From: Neoechinorhynchus agilis
Lineage: Eukaryota; Acanthocephala
Direction: 5' to 3'
DNA length: 64,000 nucleotides
NCBI GenBank assembly: GCA_051530055.1
Contig: CM121342.1
Span: 3,906,001-3,970,000, forward strand
The notes beneath the pieces are model-generated. The model did no database searches. It was not told where the DNA came from and saw only the letters and a program-made list of their open reading frames with translations. Every line of letters begins with the position of its first letter. Position 1 is the stretch's first letter. Positions 1-8,935 of the stretch are shown one piece after another. A program made the position numbers and the translations under genes.

Positions 1-1860
1 TAAAAAATTCTAATCCATGCAGTTGACCAGTGTTATTTACTTGCGGACTGATTTAAAATGGCCGCAGAGCTAACGGATTTTTAAGTTTTTCAAATCTTTT
101 TTAGTTCTATTTTTCGCGAAAAATCTTGATTTTTCGTAATCCTATGAATATGATCTTTTTTGTATTTGTTTGATAGTTAGGTCTAGCTGGTTAATTCGCT
201 CTCAGAAAATAAAATTCAGGGTTTTAATCAACTAACCGAAGGAAAAAATGTGAGAGCTCGAATGGTGGCGGGCTCAAATATCCAGCTATTTCATCGGGCC
301 GTAGCAGTACCTTTTGACATTGTATCGCGGAACATATTTGAGCAGTTGCTTTTCGATTTAAAGAATCCATCGACGCAGAAAAACTCGTAATTTGGTTTGG
401 AATTTACTTGAAACATAAATTTAAAAAAGAATTGCTGGCACTGATTCCAACGCAAAATTTAACAAACGGCAACGATACATAAAAGACACTGAAGGAATTT
501 TTATCAAGCAATGATAACTATATGAGAAAGTTCTTATCGATCAATAATGTTTGGACGGAGAAAAGGCCAGATTGTGTTTTCCGAGCTTATCATTGTATTA
601 TTCACCAGCAAACTTTGTATTAAAAACTTAAAGATGATAACCTGCAAAATATTATGTCTATTGTTGTTAAAATTGTAAACTTTATGCAAATCATTTAAAT
701 CACAAGCAGTTTTGAGACGTTGCTACAAGAATACGATAGCAATTATAGTGATTTTGTTCTGCGTGCCAAGTTCGCAAGCTGAGGAAAGACTAACATCAAG
801 TTGAAAAAGCGAGTGTTTTTGACGGACGAACTGATTTTATTGATTTCTTTAGAATTGTTCGCATGGCCGCCAGAGCCAACGGATTTTTTAAGTTTTTCAA
901 ATCTGTTTTAAGATTTGATTGTTCATGGCGGAAAATGTTAAGATTTTTTTAGCCGCGAATAAAACACTTAACCAACCTTGATAAAGGCACGATATTGCTC
1001 TCTTTTATTTTTCCGCCATTTATAAACAGTGATAACATGGTTATTAAAGTACTAGATTTCGGTTTGAAACAATTTGTACAAAAAAGATACAAGAGTATCA
1101 AAATCCAATTTTAATTCGTAAAATCATCTCTAGAGCTATTTAGCAAAGCTTAAATAAAATGTAAACTTTTGGAGCGAAAACTCTCACTGCAGAAAACAGC
1201 TTTCTAACTTTCACTTCTATCTCGAAACAATTTACAATGACTAACGAGGCGAGGTTATCTCGCGAAATATCTCAATTAAATAAAAACGTATGTTCTCCAA
1301 GTGTTTACAATGATTAACCCGAAGGATTTTCAATCGATGCTTAAATAAAATGTGTCTCTTAATGCCTGAGGTCGACAGCGTGAAAAGCGACCCTCCAGGA
1401 GTGCTCTTAAGAGCGCAATATGAAATGGGAGGATCAAGTAGTAAGTGTCTTGAACGTTTGATTTTTTTACCTTTTTTAATGTGTTCTTTAAGGAGGAGTT
1501 AAAGCAAAAATGCTGCTGTGTTTTTTTGATATTAAGATTTGTAAAAAATGTCGTGGATTTCATTGTCAGTCGAAGACCTTCTAGAAACCGAAGATTTGGT
1601 TAACTGGGCGATAAAGATTTTATGGAGTTTTATAATTAAGCTTAAGCCATTCACATGGCTCTGAATGTTTATCAAGAACTGTACAAAATAAGAAATGTCA
1701 TCAGCTATAATTATAAGATTAATGATATGGGAATCCTTTATCCGCTTGAAAATATAAATCATACTAGTTTAAAATAATGTATCGGAAAGCGGTGATCTAT
1801 GCGGGACACCGTACGTCAAGTAAAACTGGGAGCAAGTAGCATCAGCTTCATAATAAAAAT
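1..1860. other. Unrecognised non-coding stretch with a short direct repeat
   Basis: I see no convincing gene here. A block of about 55 bases at 49-108 recurs in the same orientation at 855-915 (both contain ATGGCCGC followed by AACGGATTTTT and AAGTTTTTCAAATC). The interval between them has many stops in all frames. This could be a decayed mobile element, but I recognise no domain. The short frames at 1330-1762 show no family resemblance. Confidence 0.4.
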
Positions 1861-1866
1861 ACGTAA

Positions 1867-2396
1867 ATGGCATCATGCCAAGAGAAATTTCCGATCGGTT
1901 CGGTTGTATGCCTAAAAAGGAAAATAAGCCGATTCCGCTCTCTCGACAACGTCTACTCTCTCAATGAATCAATGAACAGTGAGCGGCACTTGACTAACTA
2001 TTCTGCTTTTATTGATGTCGTACTAAAGAAGTGCTTTGAACGAGTTACTGAAACTCTAAAGGACTCATTAATTGAAGAGATGAGCACAGTTAAGAATATA
2101 TTAGCGAAAGCTATTCAGTGCGAAATGGAAACTCTCAAAAATGAACAGTTTATCGAAGTCAAGAAATGCAAAAGGAAAAAGCTAAGGGCTCAAAGAGGAA
2201 GGCAAAGATTTCAAAGGCGAATTCTAAGAAACAAGCTAAAGGTTTACTGAAATCGGATAATGAAGCTTCCACGAAGGAAAATAAGGTTTTGGTAGATCTC
2301 ATCAGTATGCCAAACTCAAACGAAGATTCGTTGGAAACGAGTGGTGTTCAAAAGACTGCAGATATTTCGACAATGACAATCCCTTCTTCAGTTTGA
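1867..2396 (+). CDS. Small basic, helix-rich hypothetical protein
   Basis: I do not recognise this protein. From the ATG at 1867 a frame encodes about 95 residues predicted to be helical, including a stretch rich in Leu, Glu and Lys. The composition then turns strongly basic near 2155. The first frame stops at 2250. A second frame carries a Lys/Ala/Ser-rich tail with KGSKRKAKISK and stops at 2396. The two frames would join if GTCAAGAAATGCAAAAG (2158-2174, 17 nt) were removed as a GT-AG intron; a frameshift is the alternative. The tail overlaps the end of the convergent SerRS frame by 49 bases, so both ends cannot evolve freely. Function is unknown; a nucleic-acid-binding tail is only an inference from charge. 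Confidence 0.4.
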
Positions 2397-3793
2397 TGAT
2401 TTTCGAGAATAGCACACATTGTACGAGTAGTGGCACACATCGTAGCATTCAACATATGAACGTATTCGACAGCAGGAATGGGGCCGCCGCTAACAGTACT
2501 CTTTTTAGTTTGTCCAAATCGAACTTTAAGACGTCGCGATTGATAGTCCGTACAGTTTGAACAACTAACGAGTTCTCTAAAGGTTCCACTTCCTGGAAAT
2601 TCGGCTTCCAAATCGTACTTCATCGCAGCAGCATTATTTAATTCCCCGGATACAATATTAACTATTCTATAGGGAAGGCCAAGTGCTTGAGCGAATTTCT
2701 CTGAATGTTCAATCATTCGATGAAACATTGGCCAACTGTCTGAGGGCGACGTTATAACGAATTGTTCGACCTTTTGGAACTGGTGAACGCGAAAAATCCC
2801 ACGAGTGTCTTTTCCATGACTACCAGCTTCTAATCTAAAGCACGGACTTATTCCACAGTACTTCACAGGGAGAGTTTGAGGAGAAAGCCATTCATCACGG
2901 TGAAAAGCAGCGATTGGTTGCTCACTTGTAGCAATCAAATATTTTGTATGATCGTCATTTTCGTCCGTTGAACCAGCAGTAACTTTGTAGAGCTCTTCAT
3001 CGAATTGACTAAGCTGTGCGACTTCCTGCATAATTGATCTTTTTATCATTATTGGAGTAGATAGACATTGATATCCGTCGTCGAGGAGAATTCGAGAAGC
3101 GTATTGAACGAGTGCTTGTTCAAGAAATACCAATGGGCCTTTTAGGAAATATCCACGGGATCCCATCACTTTCTGACCGCGTTCATAATCAACTCCATCG
3201 ATCAGTACACAAAGATCAATATGAGACAAAAGTTCAGTTGGTTGATTTCTCCTTGGTTCAGGTTTAAACGTTCGTTCGATTCGATTGTTTTGTTCATCGT
3301 TACTGATGGGCACTTGAGGGTGGAGAAGATTTCCTATTTCGTTGAAAGCAGCATCTCGTTCGGCCTCTAACTCACTAACATCTCGTTCGGCCTCTAACTC
3401 ACTAACTCGTTGTTTACTTTTCGCGATTTCATCGTCTACTTTCACACTGATTGCACGAATGTCATCCCTTGAACATAGAGACATTTGTTCAAAACTCAAA
3501 GAAAGGATATCGTCAACCGAAAGAGGTTCCTGTCCTTTAATCTCTGCTTTATTTTTCATTCGTTCCCGAAAAGCTCGACCGCACATATTCTTCTTTTTAT
3601 GCCAGTTGTCCAAACGAAAACGCTCTTTTCTCCATTGATCATCTTTCTCGAGCACTTTGTCTACTAAGGCAGTTCCTTTATACCGATTGATTTCCGATTG
3701 ACGGACCAAATCGGGATCTCCTCCTTTATCCTTGCGAAGAATGTCTAGATCCAGAACCATCTTAAAAGTGGTCTCTTTCGGCAAAAATGCCAT
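2348..3793 (-). CDS. SARS1: Cytosolic seryl-tRNA synthetase
   Basis: This enzyme charges tRNA-Ser with serine in the cytosol. One uninterrupted exon of 481 codons covers the family: an N-terminal start MVLDLDILRKDKGGDPDLVR, a coiled-coil tRNA-binding arm (about residues 60-155), then the class II core. Motif 2 is visible as CFRLEAGSHGKDTRGIFRVH, followed by the serine-pocket region ELVSCSNCTDYQSRRLK and motif 3 NATMCATTRTMCAILEN. The family usually starts at the second Met (residue 12, position 3760), so initiation there is likely. Two oddities are visible. A nine-residue unit, VSELEAERD, is repeated in tandem in the coiled-coil arm (27-bp duplication near 3345-3410). The protein also ends soon after GIVIVEISAVF, without the usual extension of roughly 30 or more residues. 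The end overlaps the convergent plus-strand frame. Confidence 0.93.
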   Translation of the reverse strand: MAFLPKETTFKMVLDLDILRKDKGGDPDLVRQSEINRYKGTALVDKVLEKDDQWRKERFRLDNWHKKKNMCGRAFRERMKNKAEIKGQEPLSVDDILSLSFEQMSLCSRDDIRAISVKVDDEIAKSKQRVSELEAERDVSELEAERDAAFNEIGNLLHPQVPISNDEQNNRIERTFKPEPRRNQPTELLSHIDLCVLIDGVDYERGQKVMGSRGYFLKGPLVFLEQALVQYASRILLDDGYQCLSTPIMIKRSIMQEVAQLSQFDEELYKVTAGSTDENDDHTKYLIATSEQPIAAFHRDEWLSPQTLPVKYCGISPCFRLEAGSHGKDTRGIFRVHQFQKVEQFVITSPSDSWPMFHRMIEHSEKFAQALGLPYRIVNIVSGELNNAAAMKYDLEAEFPGSGTFRELVSCSNCTDYQSRRLKVRFGQTKKSTVSGGPIPAVEYVHMLNATMCATTRTMCAILENHQTEEGIVIVEISAVF

Positions 3794-4380
3794 TAATTCA
3801 TTTACGTACTTTTTCAGAAAGTTTCGTTTTCCCGTAAATAAACGAGAACATTACGAGTTTTTTTGTCCTTTGGCGTTACTCCAGCTCAAATTGTAGAAAA
3901 CTTACAAACAGTAAGTATTGGCGATTAGCTAAAGCCCAATGACGACCGAAGATGCGATTGCATCTCAGAGGGCACATTAAAAAATGAAAGATAATCGGTG
4001 GAAGGCTTTTATAGAGTTGGAGGAGTTTATCTTTGTTAAATTCGAAAACAATGAAATCATTCGGATCGAAATGCCCGTTCTTTTTCGGTTGGTCGAAACC
4101 AAAGTGCACCAAGGGAATCGTTTTTAATTGGAAGGATTTTCGTTAAATTTGGTTTTGGGCGTTTGGGTTTTAAAATTGATTCGATTTATTGATAAACTGC
4201 GGACTGAAGTTAAATAGAAGCCATCCCTTATGACTCCGCATTTGTTACTAAATTAGATGTTGTCAATGAAAATCCATTAGTGCCACAAAAAAAGTCTTAA
4301 AATGATTCTAATCTTACTGTGGATGAGTATAATAATGTGACTGGGATAAAAGGTAACGATAGGAAAAAGAAAATGATCCA
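3794..4380. other. Intergenic stretch upstream of SerRS
   Basis: This contains the SerRS 5' flank and the lead-in to the LINE region. A 78-codon minus-strand frame (3876-4112) shows no recognisable domain and I do not call it. No tRNA-like or repeat structure was seen. Confidence 0.4.
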
Positions 4381-4900
4381 GCTGAATTAATTACTATGAA
4401 AGCTACGGTCGAACAAAAAGTCCAAGCAACACCTGAACAGAAACAAAAGCAAAAGGAGGAGCTCCGCCAAAATCAATCAACCATTCGATTCGTTTCGGTA
4501 ATGATACTCCTCCACCTCGGCCATCATCCCCCGTTGCTCTGAATTCGACCCTTCGCATCATGCACTCATCCATCGAGGATAGAAATCACACCATATTTAT
4601 TTCTGGTATGCCGGAAGCCCCCGTCGCTGATGCACAAAACCGCCACCAAATCCTTCGAACCGGTCAACTCCTTTTCCCCGACATTCACTCCACTATTCCT
4701 CCCCCATTAACAGTTATGCGCCGTCCACCCAAAAATTCCTTTAACCCGAGACCACGTCTCCTCAAAGTAACTTTTATTTCACCATTCGTAGCCTCCCTCT
4801 TTCTTAACAGGAGATACAAACTCCTCAATTTTCTTTTCGTATCTATTCACATAAGAACGCATCACAAAATCTTTCCACATGCCCTCCAAACTTAATCCAG
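4380..4900 (+). mobile_element. CR1-like LINE, ORF1 fragment
   Basis: The translation contains RNHTIFISGMPEA and, about 55 residues later, RPRLLKVTF followed by a basic helix. This is the ERR-S-V-GLPE ... PRPLKV pattern typical of the RNA-binding ORF1 protein of CR1/L2-like non-LTR elements. A Gln/Lys-rich lead-in (about 4380-4480) fits the disordered N-terminus of such proteins, although the frame is broken there. The fragment stops just before the RTE-like element begins. CR1-like ORF2 sequence resumes near 7855, which suggests a nested insertion. Confidence 0.55.
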
Positions 4901-4989
4901 AATTCATCTTCCAATGTAATCCTTCACTCCTAAAAAAATCCACGAACATCTTTCCCATCCCATAAAAAACGAAGAATAAGCAACTTTCC

Positions 4990-7855
4990 AGTTTCTTTGA
5001 TTACGTGCAACACCACTGGCGCCCGAATAACCACAAAGGTCAATCTCCGACTTGATGTTACTGATTCTTGTCGGTCACGTAAAAGAAGCAGCTCCGGCGG
5101 CCAACGCAGGGTCGGTGTGCCGCTCCACTTGGTGATGCGGCAGCGAACAGAAGAAACAAAATCCACCAGTGCGACGGAAAAAGCGAGCGCGTCGTAGCTC
5201 TCGCCAACGACTTGAGCGTCGAAATGAGCGAAACTGTCGCCGGAGGCAACGAAAGAGTCGGTCGAAGTTCATCACCGTGGTGGGTACGGACTGTTCAGGT
5301 GGCGCTGACAGTCGTGAGCCCTTTGGCCCAGCAATTTCAGATAGAAGAGGATTACGAATCGGATCCTTGAATTGTAGGAGTCTGCGAGCGCAATGGCGTA
5401 AGAGAACCCTGGCCAAATTGCAAGGGACGCAAAAATGGATCTTGTGTTTTTATAAGAATTGCGCATAAGAGGCCAGTCAGACACAGACGTAAATCAGGAG
5501 GATTTAGGAGGTCTGCGGTCAGTCGAGGAAATGGAGGTGTAGGCGTTTGTTTGTCACCCTGCCTCCGAAAATCAGCACTATGCAGTATTATAAATGACCG
5601 AATCCTTCGTGTCAGCATAAAGCTTCGGTCGGGAAATCTCTATGCTTTTGGCGTATATTCACCGACCTCCTCGTCGGATGAAGAGGCGGCTTAAGGATTT
5701 TACGGAAATCTAGCCGAAGCATTAGATGATGTACCGAACAGAGACACCCTCCTAATAGCCGGTGACTTCAACGCGATTTTGCGGCATTCCAAAAGATCGC
5801 TGTGTGGAAAGGCGAGAATCGGAACGGCCAGTACCTGGTTGAGGCGCTGGAGCGGCATGATATCGTGTCTGTTAACACTTTATTCCGGAAGCGTCCGTGG
5901 CGTTTGGCGACGTTTATGGGTCAAAAGAATCCGTCCAAACATGCCACTGGGAAAAAATCCCAAGAGACGCTTAGCCAAGCTTGACAATATATTGTTGAGA
6001 CGTAGGGAAAATATCAGGTCAAAAACGCTGACACATTCACAGTTGATGGGCTGTTAGCCGACCACAAGTTGGTGATGTGTCACTTGAGCATGAGTGACTC
6101 GTTGTTCCGTACGCCTCAGCAAGCTCCACGTCAGTTCTATGGCGCCCTCGCTAATGATGAAAAGAAGACAGAGTTCGATATCGAACTAGAGAATCAACTG
6201 AGCTCGAAGCCAGCTGCTGAAACGGATATTGATTTTTGTTACAAGTCAATCTGTGACGCAGAGACCGAAGCGGCCGAGAAAACCCTCCACAAATGAGGCG
6301 TATAGAAGCTGCAAAGGTTATATGGCAGGAGGACTGTGAATTTATGGCAATGGCTGAGCAGATCAAAACTCTAAGAAAAAGAGGAAACGATCTGAGGCTC
6401 GCATTGCAAGTCTTGAACTTGCCAACCTCTATAATGAAAAGCAAAAGGCTTCGATAGAGGATGCAGTTCGCGGGATCGCATATAAGGAAGGTTTTGCTCG
6501 TACCACCTTAGCATAGAGAGCGATAAACACTCTCACAGGAAGATCCCAAAGACAGCCTACTTTGATTGAAGGTCCTTCCCCGGAAATCAGAAAAAAGAGA
6601 ATCGCAAATTATTTTGCGGGAATTCTCAATTCGCCATTATCGTCTTTGGAAGTGAGTCCTGCACTTCCAAAAGGCACAATCTTCCCAAGCACTGAGGCAT
6701 ACTTCACTGGACCGATTTCCGTGAAGGAAGCGATCGCTGCGGCGAAAATGATGCGTGCGGGACGTGCATCAGGCCCGAGGTTTGAATCTATTGCCAGAAA
6801 AATCATACCGATAATGAATGGCATAATGAATGGTGGCGCAGTACCTCAAATATTGCAAACAGTGCATTAAACAATGATCCCCAGGAAATGCTGCTCGACG
6901 AGGTATATCCTTCATGTCCAACACGGCAAAACTTTTCAGCAGCATTTTGAGACGCCGATTTCAGCCAATCCTCGAACCGTTTCTAAGAATTGAACAGAAC
7001 GGCTCCAAGCAAGCTCGAGGCACCACAGGGCACATATTGGCTTTGAGGAGGATCCTCGAGGAGGCACGAATTCATCAGACGGATGTGACGCTGGTATTTG
7101 TTGATTTCCGTCAAGCTTTCGATTCGGTAAATCAAACGATGATTGGCGGTATCTTAAAGGAGTATGGAGTGTCGCCGATCATTGCCACATCCGTTATGGC
7201 ATTATATAAAAACACAAGGTCCGCCGTCAAGACAGCTGACGGTTTTACAGAATACTTTTCCACTACTTCAGGTGTTCTGCAGGGCGACACATTGGCTCCT
7301 TTCCTCTTTATCTTGGTACTTGATTGGGTAATGAGATGGGCACTACCGAATGATGAAGATGGATTTCTTCTGTTGAGGAAAAGAAGTCGCAGGTATCCTG
7401 AGATACGCGCCTCCTACATGGCATATTCCGACGACATAGTATCGATGCCCTCAACAGTCGAAGAAGCTCAACGCGTGCTAAATGGACTGTGCGAGAGGGA
7501 GAGTATGATTTGTCTGACCATCAACTCGAAAAAGACGGAATTCTTGACGATTCCGCATGTCGCGAATACAGTCTCTGGCGAAGGGCCGAGTGGCGTTGGG
7601 CAATTGAAACAGATAGAGCGGTATTTCTATCTGGGAGCTGTCGTTCCTGAGGTGAGTGCGGATGTCAGCCGACGGAGAGCTATAGCTTGGAGAGCAATGG
7701 GGCAACTTAAACAACTGTTTGACAGTGAGTCTTTGCCAGATGAACTCCGTTCGCAGCTGTTCAGGACCCTAATTTAGAGCATTCTCTACTACAATGCAGA
7801 GACCTGGACACTGTCACCAACGGCGAAGAGGCACGATACCTCCCTTAATCCACCA
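4990..7855 (+). mobile_element. RTE-like LINE, degenerate, endonuclease plus reverse transcriptase
   Basis: This is a non-LTR retrotransposon of roughly 2.8 kb. The apurinic-type endonuclease is recognisable in pieces: GSLNCRSLR near 5360, VYSPTS near 5655, IAGDFNAIL near 5755 and LLADHKLV near 6053. The reverse transcriptase is open from 6914 to 7777 (287 codons). It has FVDFRQAFDSV (motif A), GVLQGDTLAPFLF (motif B) and YSDD (catalytic motif C, near 7425). The tail NAETWTLSP after 7790 matches the region that follows RT in this clade. Open frames are interrupted repeatedly before 6914, so the copy is dead as a whole. The RTE/RTEX assignment rests on motif B and the tail wording and is less certain than the LINE call. 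Ends are approximate. Confidence 0.8.
6914..7777 (+). pseudogene. LINE reverse transcriptase domain, open remnant
   Basis: This is the longest open piece of the RTE-like element. It covers the fingers, palm and thumb of a non-LTR reverse transcriptase. The catalytic aspartates lie in FVDF (motif A) and YSDD (motif C). YSDD replaces the common YADD or FADD and is compatible with activity. The upstream endonuclease is broken, so autonomous mobility is unlikely. Confidence 0.82.
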
Positions 7856-8115
7856 ACAGCAACGAACAATGCAACCGCAATCTCCCTTACTACCGCCCCC
7901 GTTTTCCCGAAATCCAAAATTCCCTTCCCCACCGTTTTCTACTCCAATACTCGTAGCTTCCTTCCCTAAACTAGATGAAATTTCACTCATTTCATCTACC
8001 TCAAAAGCCTACGTAGTCATCTTAACAGAAACGTGGCTTACCCCCTTTAACAGCGATTCAGCCCTCCTTCCCGGGTACACTTCCTTCCATACATACCGCG
8101 AGTACCGTCCAGGAG
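7855..8115 (+). mobile_element. CR1-like LINE, start of ORF2 endonuclease
   Basis: The translation contains KLDEISLISSTSKAYVVILT followed by ETWLT, a short Asp/Ser stretch, LPGYTSF and a final RPGG. This is the classic opening of CR1/jockey-type ORF2: KLDEL, ITETWL, PGY, RGGG. The sequence leaves the element abruptly after RPGG at about 8112. A second copy of the same segment lies on the minus strand at 37240-37420. Together with the ORF1 fragment at 4380-4900 it looks like one CR1-like element split by the RTE-like LINE. Confidence 0.7.
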
Positions 8116-8687
8116 GGGATCTCCGATTGCAAACTCTACAGAATGAGCATAATGACTATCAGGCTTTTAGAAGTTCAACAGTTGCTAGTTTAGACGTTCA
8201 AATTGCAGCTTTAAAAGAGCAAATCGCCAAAGTAATTATTGATAAAGACGAACAACGACAAGGAAACGATAACATAGAGTTTGAGCTACGAACATACGCT
8301 CAACTTTTGAATTCAGAACGATCACGATTGCGTCGTTTATCAGGATTCGACGCTGAAAAGACTGCAAGGAACGAAGAAAAGGACGAATCGATAATGAGTG
8401 TCAAAGGTGAAGAGCAAACAAGTGTAGAAGAAAAGGATTCTTCTTTTATTCAAACAGTTACAGTTACAAGAACCAAGACTCAAGATAATTTTGATGAAGT
8501 CATTTTGGATTGTAGATGTGGTGTTATAAATGTGGTTTCGTCGGACACATCTGAATTGATCCAATGTGCGGATTGTCAAGGTTGGTCTCATTGTGCTTGT
8601 TATAATATTCGCAATCCGGGCGAACGGAAACGAAGACGATTCTATTGTCAACCTTGCTATAGACAAGCGAAACGAACTAGGATATGA
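8115..8687 (+). CDS. Intermediate-filament rod end fused to a C-terminal PHD finger (5' end missing)
   Basis: An open frame runs into this segment from LINE sequence, so the true start is not visible. About 60 residues of heptad-rich coiled coil (from LQTLQNEHNDYQ) end in ELRTYAQLLNSERSRL. This aligns residue for residue with the helix-termination motif of intermediate filaments and lamins (EI-TYR-LLE-EE-RL). A charged linker of about 75 residues follows. Then comes a C4HC3 zinc finger: CRC, 17 residues on CADC, then WSHCAC, then YCQPC 14 residues later. This is a PHD finger, a reader of histone tails. The gene ends at a TGA just after it. The combination would suit a nuclear, lamin-like filament that touches chromatin, but that is inference. 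Upstream rod segments are absent here; they may lie before the LINEs, or the locus may be a truncated pseudogene. Confidence 0.6.
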   Translation, partial: GDLRLQTLQNEHNDYQAFRSSTVASLDVQIAALKEQIAKVIIDKDEQRQGNDNIEFELRTYAQLLNSERSRLRRLSGFDAEKTARNEEKDESIMSVKGEEQTSVEEKDSSFIQTVTVTRTKTQDNFDEVILDCRCGVINVVSSDTSELIQCADCQGWSHCACYNIRNPGERKRRRFYCQPCYRQAKRTRI

Positions 8688-8819
8688 TTGTGCCATTTTA
8701 ACTACAAAATAACAAAAAACTGAGCTTTTATTTTTACTGGCAAGCCGGTTTGTTTTCATTTCATCATTGAATATTTTTTTAGGCATAAAGCCAAACCTTG
8801 CGGGGTTAAAAGTTTGTAC

Positions 8820-8935
8820 ATTCCTCCGAATTCTCAGATACCTCCCGGAGAGAAGGCGGGACTCATCAGTGAGTTTCCTACTCCCTTCAACGAGGTAGTT
8901 CGTCCCCTTTTGGTTGTGAGTGTCATCGGCGACCG
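8820..8935 (-). repeat. Inverted partial SINE copy at the head of the 188-bp array
   Basis: This stretch is the reverse complement of part of the array unit (the GGAGGTATCTGAGAAT and AAACTCACT..TGAGTCCCG blocks). It lies head-to-head with the first direct unit at about 8940 and creates a large inverted repeat. It is more diverged from the consensus than the direct units are from each other, so it is probably the older, founding copy. Confidence 0.75.

Noticed and set aside
7794-8115. Start codon at 7794 for the rod-PHD protein
   Set aside because: The region is LINE-derived (RTE-like tail then CR1-like ORF2 start); the open frame there is fortuitous.
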